Positions 8,191-16,232 of a stretch of 64,000 nucleotides of DNA are shown here, piece by piece. The DNA lies in the NCBI GenBank assembly GCA_003142595.1, contig PLMU01000006.1, forward strand, positions 128,840 through 192,839, read 5' to 3'. Position 1 is the first letter of the stretch; each line of letters opens with the position of its first letter. Source of the DNA: Phycisphaerales bacterium. GTDB lineage: Bacteria; Planctomycetota; Phycisphaerae; Sedimentisphaerales; UBA12454. Below the pieces are notes generated by a model, which saw nothing but the letters and a program-made list of their open reading frames with translations, made no database searches and was not told the origin of the DNA. Both the position numbers and the translations under genes were made by a program.

Positions 8191-9257
8191 TCGCTTAGAG
8201 CCTTGTCAATCCATGCGCCGCCGGCCATTTTAAGGCCGAGAGGCGTTTGGAGATAATAAACAACAGCCTGGCCGGGCGTTACCGCTCGCAGAGGCTGGTC
8301 GAATTCTACTTTTACACAATTTTGCTGCGGGTAAACCGTTCCATTAACCGGCTTGTGATTATAACGTATTTTTATTTTCGCCGCAAATGGCCGGGTCGGA
8401 ATATCAATAAGCCAATTGGGACCGGAGGCAAGAAGCGATTTGCAAATCAGGTCTTCTGCAGGGCCAAGCGTTACGGTGTTTGTAATGCTGTCGAGTTTTG
8501 TAACATACCAGGGAATGCCCATAGCGACTTTTGCGCCTCTGCGCTGGCCGATAGTGAAATTATGAATGCCGGTATGCGTGCCGAGGATTTTGCCGGCGGT
8601 GTCGATAATATTTCCCTGCCGGGCGACGTCGGGGCAAAGCTGGCAGAGTTTTGCGGCGTAATCGTTGTCGGGGATAAAACAAATCTCCTGTGAATCGGCT
8701 TTATCGCTTACTGAAAGACCAAGTTTTTTTGCCATTTGACGGGTTTGCTCTTTGTTGTCGAAATCGCCGAGCGGAAAAATCAGAAAGGGCAGGACTGAGC
8801 GGTTTATCATCGCAAGGGCATAAGACTGGTCTTTTGCGGTATTGGCGGTATAAAGAGCAGGGCCGGCGGAGTCGTGGTGAATGGCGACATAATGGCCGGT
8901 AGCGAAAAAATCGGCGCCGTTTGCTCTTGCGTAATCGAACAATTTTCCAAATTTAATGAGACGGTTGCACAGGACGCAGGGATTGGGGGTTCGGGCGCGG
9001 CTGTATTCGCCGCAAAAATAATCGAGAATTGTTTTAAAGTCCTCTCTTAAATCCAGTGCCTGGAAATTAATGCCGAGTTGTTTTGCGATATTACGGGCAT
9101 CGTCGCAGTGCCGCTCGGCGTGGTCGTGGACAATCATAAAAACGGCGGTGCAGTCGCATCCTGCCTCGAGGAGCAGCGCGGCAGCGGTAGAGCTGTCAAC
9201 TCCGCCGCTGGCCGCGACAAAAACTTTTTTGCCTTTTATTGACTTTGTATTATCCAA
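8187..9257 (-). CDS. mnmA: tRNA-specific 2-thiouridylase MnmA
   Basis: ATP-dependent sulfur transfer to U34 of tRNA-Lys, Glu and Gln. The 356-aa protein has the PP-loop SGGVDSS near residue 18, the sulfur-relay cysteines in NPCVLCNRLIKFG and SQEICFIPDND, GHYVAIHH between them, and a C-terminal beta-barrel domain ending TPGQAVVYYL. The length matches the family. It is embedded in an envelope operon, 21 bp after the AsmA-like gene and overlapping the GT9 gene. Confidence 0.96.
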   Translation of the reverse strand: MDNTKSIKGKKVFVAASGGVDSSTAAALLLEAGCDCTAVFMIVHDHAERHCDDARNIAKQLGINFQALDLREDFKTILDYFCGEYSRARTPNPCVLCNRLIKFGKLFDYARANGADFFATGHYVAIHHDSAGPALYTANTAKDQSYALAMINRSVLPFLIFPLGDFDNKEQTRQMAKKLGLSVSDKADSQEICFIPDNDYAAKLCQLCPDVARQGNIIDTAGKILGTHTGIHNFTIGQRRGAKVAMGIPWYVTKLDSITNTVTLGPAEDLICKSLLASGPNWLIDIPTRPFAAKIKIRYNHKPVNGTVYPQQNCVKVEFDQPLRAVTPGQAVVYYLQTPLGLKMAGGAWIDKALSE

Positions 9258-9278
9258 TCCGGTTTACAACTAATTTCA

Positions 9279-10124
9279 TTATTTCTTCTTTTCGAACAAT
9301 CCTTTGAGCTTACTTGCCGCATCCTGTGTTCCTGTTCCCTGGTCTGTAGAGCTGCCGGCGGGTTTGTTTGCAGGCTTATTAAAAAGCCCTTTCATACTTT
9401 CAGTGGCTGATTCAAACGATTTTCCTGCATTCTGAATGGGACCGGTTAAATCGGACGGGAAGATGCCGGCGCCTTTAGATACGATTTCGGCTGAAATCGC
9501 TGCGAATATTTTGCCGACAACATCGCCGAGGGATGATTTTTCGCCGCCTAAGTTAGACAGATGTATTGATGCGATTTTTAAAGTTAAGGCATCGGCCTTG
9601 CCGGGCAAAGGGAGAAGTTTTGCGGTTACGCCAAGGTTTTTCATATCGACAGTTGAAATGTGAACGCTTTTGCCTTTTTTCGCCGGCTCGGCGGTCTTAG
9701 TCTCGTTTTGCTGCGGCTTTGGCATCGATTTGAGTATGTCGCTAAGATTGTTCGTCATGCCTTTCTGCTCGATTACCATAGTGACGCCATCAATCGTAAC
9801 ATCGTTGATTTCGACAGGGTTGCTTAAAAGCGATCTGATGCTGGTTGTTACCGAAATTGAATTTGCTTCGAGAACATGCTTATACTGGTATCCGGGAGGG
9901 TTGCCAATTTTGAGATTGGAAATCGTAACGTTGCCTGAAAAAATGCTCAGGCTCACTATTGCCGCGGAGCCGTCGACGTTGAGCTGCTGCTTAACAGCGG
10001 TTTTAATAGCATACTTAAGTATGCCGTCGATGGAAACAAATCCGACAATCACCACAAGAAAAATAATTACAACTACAGCGATGAGAATGTTCGTGCCATG
10101 ACTTTTTTTAGTTTTTTCGGCCAT
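9279..10124 (-). CDS. AsmA-like membrane-anchored protein
   Basis: A 281-aa protein with a short basic N-terminus, one membrane segment at about residues 13-33, and a periplasmic part with IKTAVKQQLNVDGSAAIVSLSIFSGNVTISNLKIGNPPGY. That beta-rich layout resembles AsmA/DUF748-type proteins of envelope lipid homeostasis. The C-terminal third is low-complexity (Lys, Gly, Thr, Gln) and ends KLKGLFEKKK. It lies 23 bp downstream of the TPR gene and 21 bp upstream of mnmA. An envelope role is inferred from context only. Confidence 0.6.
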   Translation of the reverse strand: MAEKTKKSHGTNILIAVVVIIFLVVIVGFVSIDGILKYAIKTAVKQQLNVDGSAAIVSLSIFSGNVTISNLKIGNPPGYQYKHVLEANSISVTTSIRSLLSNPVEINDVTIDGVTMVIEQKGMTNNLSDILKSMPKPQQNETKTAEPAKKGKSVHISTVDMKNLGVTAKLLPLPGKADALTLKIASIHLSNLGGEKSSLGDVVGKIFAAISAEIVSKGAGIFPSDLTGPIQNAGKSFESATESMKGLFNKPANKPAGSSTDQGTGTQDAASKLKGLFEKKK

Positions 10125-10147
10125 TTTAGTACCCCTTCACACAAATT

Positions 10148-11842
10148 TTATTGACTATTGTCCTTGACGATTTTATTTAGCTGGTCCAGCAAATCCTGCG
10201 AGACCTTAAATCCCTGTTGCTGAGCGATTTTAGCGTGGTTTAGAGCCTGGCTGTATTTGTTGAGCATATAAAAAGTAATAGCGAGGTTGTTGTGGGCGGC
10301 AGGATAGTTCCAGCGAAGCTCAATGGCTTTTAAATAAGAATCTTTGGCCTCCTGATATTGCTTTTGTTCCGAATATGCGACGGCCAAATTAAAATAAAGG
10401 TTCGGGTCTTTTGGACTGAGTTTAATGGCGGTTTTATATTTGTCTTCAGCGAGGTCGTAACGCTTTTTGCCCATATAAGCGCCTGCAAGATTCTGGTAGG
10501 CAGCGAGCATATTCGGGTCGCATTTTATCGCGTCTTCATAGGCCTGGATTTCATCTTCGGGCCAGCCGAGCTTGTCGCAAACAAGACCAATGCCCAGATG
10601 CGCCCTAGCGTTGTGCGGGTCGGAATAAACAGCGGAGCGGAACTGCTCGATAGCATCGTAATACATTTCCTTTTGGAAATAGGCGTAGCCAAGACCGCAG
10701 GCGGCCTCGACGGAGTTGGGCTTTAAGGCAAGAACAAGACGATAATTCGAAATGGCCTTATCGTACTGAGCGCGGTCGTGATAAATGCCGGCGAGAATCA
10801 AATATACATCCGGGTCGTGCGAGTTGACGTCAATTGCCTGCTTGAGCACTGATATCGCTTTATCGCTCATATTTTTTGTATGATACGCCTGGGCGAGACC
10901 TTTGTAGGTTTCAATATAATTAGGCTCAAGCTCGAGAGCGATATTATACTGCTTGATGGCGATGTCCGTCTGGCCTTTTTTCTTGTAGGCATTAGCCAGA
11001 TTGTGATGAGTTTTGGCATCGGCATAATTAATTCTCAGAGCCTCTTCATACTGCTGAATCGCCAAATCGGACATATTTTTCTTCACATAAATATTGCCGA
11101 GATTAGTCCTGGACTCCGGCAGAGAAGGATTCAACGCGACAGCCAGCTGCTGATAATAAAAAGCGTATTCTATCTGATTGCTGGTGTAATAAATATTTGC
11201 CAGGTTGTTAAAAAAGCATCCTATGGTTTCCTTCCTGGTGAGGTTTCGAAGATAAATGCCGTTTGAACTGTCAGGAATTTTGAATTCCTTTATATAGTGT
11301 TGGTCGGGCGGGCTTACGCCGTTCTGAGTGGTTTCAATATTGAACGATCCGCCTTTATCGGTGCAGCGGACAAAGAAATGGCCCGGCACAACCACGCCGT
11401 TAAGCGGCAGATTGAGCCTTTCGCCGATGGAAAGATACAAAATCGACAGACTCAGACAATAACCTCTTTTGTTATCAATGACGGTGTTTAGAAAAAGGTC
11501 GTCGGGATTGTCGGCGTTGCTTACGGATTTAAAACCCATTTCCTTGAATAAAAGATTATTGATAGCCTCAGCTATCCTGCGGTTGTTAGTAGAATTGCCG
11601 ACCTTTTTGCGGACCTGGTCGGCCATATCGTCAATCATATCGAGATAACGATTAATGTTGAGCTGAGTGTTCCACCTTTTGCTTACCAGCAGGATACTTG
11701 CGGCAACGTCTATGTCGTCTTCGTTGAGCTTTAATACCTCTTCAATCGAATTGGGATAATTTCCCGGCGGGACAGCTTTAACAGCAGGAGCGGCGGCTAG
11801 GCAGGCCGTAATCAATACAATAGATATAAATGTCGTTTTCAT
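10148..11842 (-). CDS. transglutaminase-like (SirB1 type) and TPR secreted protein
   Basis: A 564-aa protein with a signal sequence ending at a lipobox-like LITAC (Cys at about residue 14), so possibly a lipoprotein. Residues about 40-200 form a SirB1/transglutaminase-like domain with a possible catalytic triad: Cys in NKRGYCLSLSILYLSIG, His in VVVPGHFFVR, and an acidic partner in FNIETTQNG. From about 210 to the end there are roughly ten 34-residue TPRs. The start overlaps the YggU gene (ATGA). Whether the thiol site cleaves peptides or only binds is unknown. Confidence 0.75.
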   Translation of the reverse strand: MKTTFISIVLITACLAAAPAVKAVPPGNYPNSIEEVLKLNEDDIDVAASILLVSKRWNTQLNINRYLDMIDDMADQVRKKVGNSTNNRRIAEAINNLLFKEMGFKSVSNADNPDDLFLNTVIDNKRGYCLSLSILYLSIGERLNLPLNGVVVPGHFFVRCTDKGGSFNIETTQNGVSPPDQHYIKEFKIPDSSNGIYLRNLTRKETIGCFFNNLANIYYTSNQIEYAFYYQQLAVALNPSLPESRTNLGNIYVKKNMSDLAIQQYEEALRINYADAKTHHNLANAYKKKGQTDIAIKQYNIALELEPNYIETYKGLAQAYHTKNMSDKAISVLKQAIDVNSHDPDVYLILAGIYHDRAQYDKAISNYRLVLALKPNSVEAACGLGYAYFQKEMYYDAIEQFRSAVYSDPHNARAHLGIGLVCDKLGWPEDEIQAYEDAIKCDPNMLAAYQNLAGAYMGKKRYDLAEDKYKTAIKLSPKDPNLYFNLAVAYSEQKQYQEAKDSYLKAIELRWNYPAAHNNLAITFYMLNKYSQALNHAKIAQQQGFKVSQDLLDQLNKIVKDNSQ

Positions 11843-12144
11843 TTGCTTTGGCTCACAATGTCATCAATATCCTGTTGAGTAACATTTTTTACAGATATCT
11901 GTTTAACTTTAGCGGTCAGACCCGCTGTAATAGCTATATACGCTTTCGGAACGTTTAATATCTCCGACAGAAAATTAACAAGAGCCTGGTTGGCTTTGCC
12001 TTTTTCCGGCACAGCGGAAAGCCTGATTTTTAACATTCCATTGTAAATCCCCGCGACATGCGTTTTGCTGCTGCGGGGCACAACCTTGACATTAAAAAGC
12101 AGCAAGCCGTCTTTTTTGACAATTTTCAACGCGTCGTCAGACAT
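11839..12144 (-). CDS. DUF167/YggU family protein
   Basis: A 101-aa protein of the widespread YggU/DUF167 family, of unknown biochemical function. It shows the family core VKVVPRSSKTHVAGIYNGMLKIRL followed by PEKGKANQALVNFLSEIL. The length is typical. It overlaps both neighbours (8 bp with the upstream gene, 4 bp with the TPR gene), so all three are probably translated from one message. Confidence 0.85.
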   Translation of the reverse strand: MSDDALKIVKKDGLLLFNVKVVPRSSKTHVAGIYNGMLKIRLSAVPEKGKANQALVNFLSEILNVPKAYIAITAGLTAKVKQISVKNVTQQDIDDIVSQSK

Positions 12145-12445
12145 CTAAACCGTATTCCCTGATATTTCTGCCGACAGCAGCTTGGATATAGCGTTCAATC
12201 TGCGAGGCAAGCTCGCCGAGAGCTTCAATTTGAAAATCCTCATAATGGCCGGGCACAAATTCTCCGTTCAGCGCTTTTTTGAAGACCTTGACCCTGATAA
12301 TCGGGCAGGCGTGGTCTTTTTTGCTGAAATCGGAGTTCTGGTGCTCGGTAAGCTCAATTCGCCAGTCTTCGCTTATAAATACTAAAGCTTTGCCTGTAAA
12401 AACAGAGGTTGGAAAAAATTCATAAAGCGATTTAAGTATATCCAT
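12137..12445 (-). CDS. hypothetical protein, first gene of the envelope operon
   Basis: A 102-aa soluble protein that I do not recognise. It is acidic to neutral with no signal or membrane segment, contains WRIELTEHQN and a C-terminal predicted helix (LGELASQIERYIQAAVG). ATG 12445 is chosen over TTG 12451 because AGG lies 8 bp upstream. An extended -10 element (12472-12480) precedes it, so it likely opens the operon that continues to the LPS genes. Confidence 0.7.
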   Translation of the reverse strand: MDILKSLYEFFPTSVFTGKALVFISEDWRIELTEHQNSDFSKKDHACPIIRVKVFKKALNGEFVPGHYEDFQIEALGELASQIERYIQAAVGRNIREYGLDV

Positions 12446-12471
12446 TTTCAATGCCTGTAAAAATCAATAGT

Positions 12472-12480
12472 ATTATACCA
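12472..12480 (-). promoter_or_regulatory. extended -10 promoter of the envelope operon
   Basis: On the minus strand TGGTATAAT, a perfect -10 with the TGn extension, lies about 27 bp before ATG 12445. No good -35 is visible, which is normal for extended -10 promoters. Confidence 0.5.
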
Positions 12481-12593
12481 AGCTCAGTTTAATATTTCCG
12501 ATAATCCGCGGGTAACACCTTTTAAATAAGATGTTGCGATTTTCATCGCGGAAGTTTCTTACCCTTAAGGGTATATTATAGCTTTTTAATAAA

Positions 12594-13550
12594 TTATTTC
12601 AAGGAGCCGATTAGTTCAGCGACAGCGGTAATGTTTTGCCGCCGCAGGTAGTCCTTTATCCCCTGAATAATTTTAACCGCACAATCAGGATTGATAAACC
12701 CACCGGTCCCGATAGTTACGGCTGTCGCGCCGGCAATGATAAACTCAATAGCATCGGATGCGGTTCTAATTCCTCCGCCGCCGATTATAGGAACGCCTGC
12801 CGGTTTGGCGACCTCGTTGTAAACTTTGTTCACAAGATAAACCGCAATCGGCTTTATGGCAGGGCCTGAAAGGCCGCCGGTGCGGTTGGCCAGAACCGGC
12901 TTTTGGGTCTCAATATCAATTACCATCGCGGTAAAAGTATTAACCAGACTCAGGGCATCGGCGCCGCATTCAACCGCTGCGCGGGCGATTGCGCTGATGT
13001 CAGTTACGGACGGCGTAAGTTTGACGACGAGGATTTTGTCGCGGACGACTTTTTTTACCTCGGTTGTAATCTGGCGGACAAGAGCGGGGTCTGTGCCGAA
13101 AGTTATGCCGCCTTGCTTGACATTGGGACAACTTATATTTAATTCCAGACCTGCTATTCGGCGGCATTGTGAAAGTTTGTCGGCAACGGCGAGGTATTCA
13201 TCGATGGTCTGGCCGGCGATATTTACAAAGAATGGAGTTTTATACCGCTCCATCATCGGAACTTTTTCCTGGATGAATTTTTCGACGCCGATATTGGCAA
13301 GGCCGATGGCGTTGAGCATTCCCGAATCGGTTTCGACAATCCGCGGGACATCATTGCCAAGCCGGGGCTTTATGGTAATACTTTTTGTTATAAAAGCGCC
13401 GAGCTGATTTATATCAAGAAAATCATCGAGCTCATCGACGTAGCCGCACGTGCCGGAAGCCGTTATCAGCGGGTTTATGAGGCTGACTTTGCCGAGATTA
13501 ACCGAGAGGTTAACTGAAAGATTAATATCGTTGTTTTTCTTTATTCCCAT
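12594..13550 (-). CDS. pyrD: dihydroorotate dehydrogenase, class 1B catalytic subunit
   Basis: Oxidises dihydroorotate to orotate in pyrimidine synthesis using FMN. With PyrK it uses NAD+. The 318-aa protein shows NPLITASGTCGY (FMN site), KSITIKPRLGNDVPRI, NISCPNVKQGG with the catalytic Cys characteristic of class 1 enzymes, KLTPSVTD, and the C-terminal phosphate site PIIGGGGI. The first ATG overlaps the pyrK stop by 10 bp. Direct coupling with pyrK identifies the class 1B (heterotetrameric) type. Confidence 0.95.
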   Translation of the reverse strand: MGIKKNNDINLSVNLSVNLGKVSLINPLITASGTCGYVDELDDFLDINQLGAFITKSITIKPRLGNDVPRIVETDSGMLNAIGLANIGVEKFIQEKVPMMERYKTPFFVNIAGQTIDEYLAVADKLSQCRRIAGLELNISCPNVKQGGITFGTDPALVRQITTEVKKVVRDKILVVKLTPSVTDISAIARAAVECGADALSLVNTFTAMVIDIETQKPVLANRTGGLSGPAIKPIAVYLVNKVYNEVAKPAGVPIIGGGGIRTASDAIEFIIAGATAVTIGTGGFINPDCAVKIIQGIKDYLRRQNITAVAELIGSLK

Positions 13551-14485
13551 ACGACCTCATCAGACCAGAAAACAGGGCCGTCTTTGCAGCAGAGTTTGTA
13601 TATAGTGTTTCCGTTCGCTTTATCGCGGCATTTAACCGCACAGCTTTGGCACAAGCCCGTTCCGCAGGCCATTCGCCGCTCTAAGCTGACCTGGCAGGGA
13701 AGTTTGAACTGCGAACTAATCGCAGCCGTCGCGGAAAGCATCGCTTCAGGGCCGCAGGCGTAAACTATCGTGTCTTTGTCGTCAGGTTTATTTTTAGTAA
13801 GCCAGTTTTTGAATGATTCCGATACAAATCCCTTAACGCCCGCTGAGCCGTCGTCTGTGCTTATAAATGTTTTGATATTAAGCCGGCTAAATTCGCCGAG
13901 GGCGATATCTGTTTCTTTCTTTAGCTTGCTTGTTTCAATATCGAAAAACGCCAAACCCGCCAAGGCCTTTGCGCCGACAAAAGCTATTAACTCGGTATCC
14001 GGACATTGTTTTTTCAAAACTTTTGCAAGATGTATAAGCGGCGGGGCGCCCATTCCGCCGGCGACAAGTAACGCCAGTTTCCTATTTTCCGGTATTTTGA
14101 ACCCGTTGCCCAGCGGTCCAATGAAATTAACAGAGTCTCCGATTTTGAGAGTTTTCATTCTCAAAGTCGCAGGGCCGAGAACGCAATAAAGAATTTCCAC
14201 GACAGTAGTATCATTATTACAGTCGATATCAGCGAAGCTGAAAGGTCTTCGCAGAATAATATCTCTTTGAGCAGAGTCTGAAAGATGCTGCGGAATTAAT
14301 TTTTCAGCTGGCAAGGCAAGTTTCGAGATGTCGATTTCAATAAATTGGCCGGCAGATGCGTGAGAAAACGGGATGTTGGCCTTTTTTTCAAGTTCCAAAG
14401 TCAAACGGCAAAATTTATCGCCCAGGCTGCGATTCATTAAGACTGTCGCGTTGAAGACGCCTTTTTTTGGCGGTGAGTCTGTCAT
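13541..14485 (-). CDS. pyrK: dihydroorotate dehydrogenase B, electron transfer subunit
   Basis: FAD and [2Fe-2S] subunit passing electrons from PyrD's FMN to NAD+. The 314-aa protein has an FAD-binding RRPFSFAD near residue 97, the nucleotide-binding LLVAGGMGAPPL near 147, and a C-terminal cluster motif MACGTGLCQSCAVKC plus a fourth Cys in YKLCCKDGP. It is somewhat longer than typical PyrK (250 to 280 aa) because of an N-terminal extension. A promoter/terminator leader lies directly upstream. Confidence 0.93.
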   Translation of the reverse strand: MTDSPPKKGVFNATVLMNRSLGDKFCRLTLELEKKANIPFSHASAGQFIEIDISKLALPAEKLIPQHLSDSAQRDIILRRPFSFADIDCNNDTTVVEILYCVLGPATLRMKTLKIGDSVNFIGPLGNGFKIPENRKLALLVAGGMGAPPLIHLAKVLKKQCPDTELIAFVGAKALAGLAFFDIETSKLKKETDIALGEFSRLNIKTFISTDDGSAGVKGFVSESFKNWLTKNKPDDKDTIVYACGPEAMLSATAAISSQFKLPCQVSLERRMACGTGLCQSCAVKCRDKANGNTIYKLCCKDGPVFWSDEVVWE

Positions 14486-14519
14486 AAGTATCTATAATAA
14501 AAACAATTATGCAATGAAA

Positions 14520-14525
14520 TGTCAA
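14520..14525 (-). promoter_or_regulatory. possible second promoter for pyrK-pyrD
   Basis: A perfect TTGACA (minus strand) follows the leader terminator. AT-rich -10 candidates (TTTTAT at 14497-14502, 17-bp spacer) are weak. It could transcribe pyrK regardless of the terminator. Confidence 0.3.
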
Positions 14526-14554
14526 TACATTTATGGTGAGCCTGTCGAACCCAT

Positions 14555-14596
14555 AAAAAAGCTTCCGGAATAATCATCCACTGGTATTCCGGAAGC
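14555..14596 (-). terminator. intrinsic terminator
   Basis: Perfect 12-bp stem, 14585-14596 pairing with 14561-14572, with a 12-nt loop and a run of six T on the minus strand at 14555-14560. Confidence 0.85.
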
Positions 14597-14637
14597 GCGC
14601 CACGGCTTAAAAGCCGCAAAAATCCTTTTGTCATCGG
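14555..14637 (-). ncRNA. short transcription unit: small RNA or attenuating leader of pyrKD
   Basis: Transcription from the promoter at 14644-14672 would start near 14637. It would run through a GC-rich palindrome (CGGCTTTTAAGCCG) and stop at a 12-bp perfect hairpin followed by six U, giving about 83 nt. I see no open reading frame of note. It lies 70 bp upstream of pyrK on the same strand, so it may be the attenuated 5' leader of pyrKD rather than a free RNA. No match to a known RNA family was recognised. Confidence 0.55.
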
Positions 14638-14643
14638 GGCATA

Positions 14644-14672
14644 AGTATATCCATCGCAGATATGGTTGTCAA
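14644..14672 (-). promoter_or_regulatory. strong sigma70-type promoter
   Basis: On the minus strand TTGACA (14667-14672), a 17-bp spacer and TATACT (14644-14649): near-consensus, pointing towards the terminator at 14555 and pyrK. Confidence 0.75.
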
Positions 14673-14816
14673 TCTACTTAGAAAAATTAAAAAAAATTAT
14701 ATAACTCTTTATTGGTGAACAAGTTATGCTAAAATAATGCACAAAATTGAGAAAATTTAGAATAAATCGTAAATATGCGCAATAAGTTATTGTTTGGTAA
14801 TGACTTAGATTATTTG

Positions 14817-14844
14817 TTGATTTGCGTGCGGTTTGTTGTAGAAT
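14817..14844 (+). promoter_or_regulatory. promoter of dacB, possibly leaderless
   Basis: TTGATT (14817-14822), a 16-bp spacer and TAGAAT (14839-14844) end 8 bp before ATG 14853. Transcription would start at or next to the A of the ATG, and no Shine-Dalgarno is visible. Confidence 0.5.
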
Positions 14845-14852
14845 CTCTGCCT

Positions 14853-16232
14853 ATGTCTAATATAAGAACAAGATATTTTGCGATACTGGCGCTGGTTTTT
14901 TTACAGCAGTTGGCTTGCGGCGCGACCCTGCAAGACAAAATAAAAGAAATAATTTCGAGGAAAGACCAGAATAACGTTCAATACAGCATTATGGTTCTCG
15001 ATGCTCAGACCGGCAATTGTGTTTTCAGTGATAATCCATTAAGACCGCTGACGCCCGCTTCGAATATGAAACTTGTAACAAGTTTCACAACATTAAAACG
15101 GCTCGGCGAAAATTATAATTTTGTAACAAAGGCCGGCCTGATTGACCAAAAACTTGTCGTAATTGGAAGCGGCGACCCGCTATTAGGACTGCCCGGCAAA
15201 GACTTCATTACTAAAATTGTCGATTCGCTTAAAGCTAAGGGAATTAATAAGTTAGACGGCGTGATTATTGACAGTTCGATTTTCGACGGCGAATACTCTC
15301 ATCCGAATTGGCCAAAGGCACAGCTTAACAGGCCTTACGCCTGCGAAATAAGCGGGCTTAATTATAACGGCAATTGCATAAAAATTACCGCAACAAATAA
15401 CGCAGGCAAAATTAAACTGGCTAAAGAGCCAAATACGATGTTCCTGCGATTGCTAAATAACGTATCGGCCATAAGTAAGGGCGAAACCGCAATCGGCGCT
15501 AACCGCACAGAACAGGAAAATATGAGTATTGTTTACGGTAAATGCAAAAATACCGCTTCGTTCGATGTCGCAATCGAAAGGCCAAGCTTATTTTTCGGTT
15601 ATCTCCTTTGCGAAAGCCTTGGCAGGGCAGGTGTTGCGATTGCAAATCCTGCAGTAACCGAGGCAGGCGTCAATCCACAGAATATGCAAATCGTCGCAGA
15701 GTTTAATACGCCAATAATGGAAGTCCTTCATAACTGCAATAAAGACAGCCTGCATATAGCCGCGGAGGCTCTTTTAAAGACTTTGGCTGCAAGCAGTTCC
15801 GGCGGCAAAGCAGGAAGCTGGCAGGGCGGCAGGAACGCGATAGACAGTTATCTTGCGAGCCTGGGCGCAAGTAAAGGCGAATATTATATCGATGACGGCA
15901 GCGGACTTAGCAGTGTAAATAAACTTTCAGCAAATGTGCTAACTAAAGTGCTGCTCGATGCATACAAAAGCCCGCTTTGGCCGGCGTTTAAGCAAACATT
16001 GGCGGTCGGCGGAGTAGATGGAACGATAAAAAAACAGTTCTATAAAGCAAAATATAAAAACAGAGTCTTCGCAAAAACCGGATATATCAGCGGCGTTCGC
16101 GCCCTGTCCGGCGTGTGCGTAACCTTAGGCACCAACAAGGAATATATCTTTTCAATCGTAACAAACAACGCAAACTACCCCACCAAAAAAGCAATATTTG
16201 ATATCGTCCAGTCAATTATGGATAGCCAATAA
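14853..16232 (+). CDS. dacB: D-alanyl-D-alanine carboxypeptidase / endopeptidase, PBP4 (S13) family
   Basis: Periplasmic peptidoglycan hydrolase that trims or cuts peptide crosslinks. The 459-aa protein starts at ATG 14853, which begins a signal peptide (RTRYFAILALVFLQQLACGA). A longer reading from 14775 would bury it. S13 motifs are SxxK in TPASNMKLVT (near residue 65), SxN-type in DDGSGLSSVNKL, and KTG in FAKTGYISGVRALSG. The large insert domain usual for PBP4 lies between the first two. It is monocistronic. Transcription may be leaderless. Confidence 0.9.
   Translation: MSNIRTRYFAILALVFLQQLACGATLQDKIKEIISRKDQNNVQYSIMVLDAQTGNCVFSDNPLRPLTPASNMKLVTSFTTLKRLGENYNFVTKAGLIDQKLVVIGSGDPLLGLPGKDFITKIVDSLKAKGINKLDGVIIDSSIFDGEYSHPNWPKAQLNRPYACEISGLNYNGNCIKITATNNAGKIKLAKEPNTMFLRLLNNVSAISKGETAIGANRTEQENMSIVYGKCKNTASFDVAIERPSLFFGYLLCESLGRAGVAIANPAVTEAGVNPQNMQIVAEFNTPIMEVLHNCNKDSLHIAAEALLKTLAASSSGGKAGSWQGGRNAIDSYLASLGASKGEYYIDDGSGLSSVNKLSANVLTKVLLDAYKSPLWPAFKQTLAVGGVDGTIKKQFYKAKYKNRVFAKTGYISGVRALSGVCVTLGTNKEYIFSIVTNNANYPTKKAIFDIVQSIMDSQ

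Noticed and set aside
12856-13407. 183-codon plus-strand frame over pyrD
   Set aside because: pyrD on the minus strand is certain; the frame is a shadow without motif.
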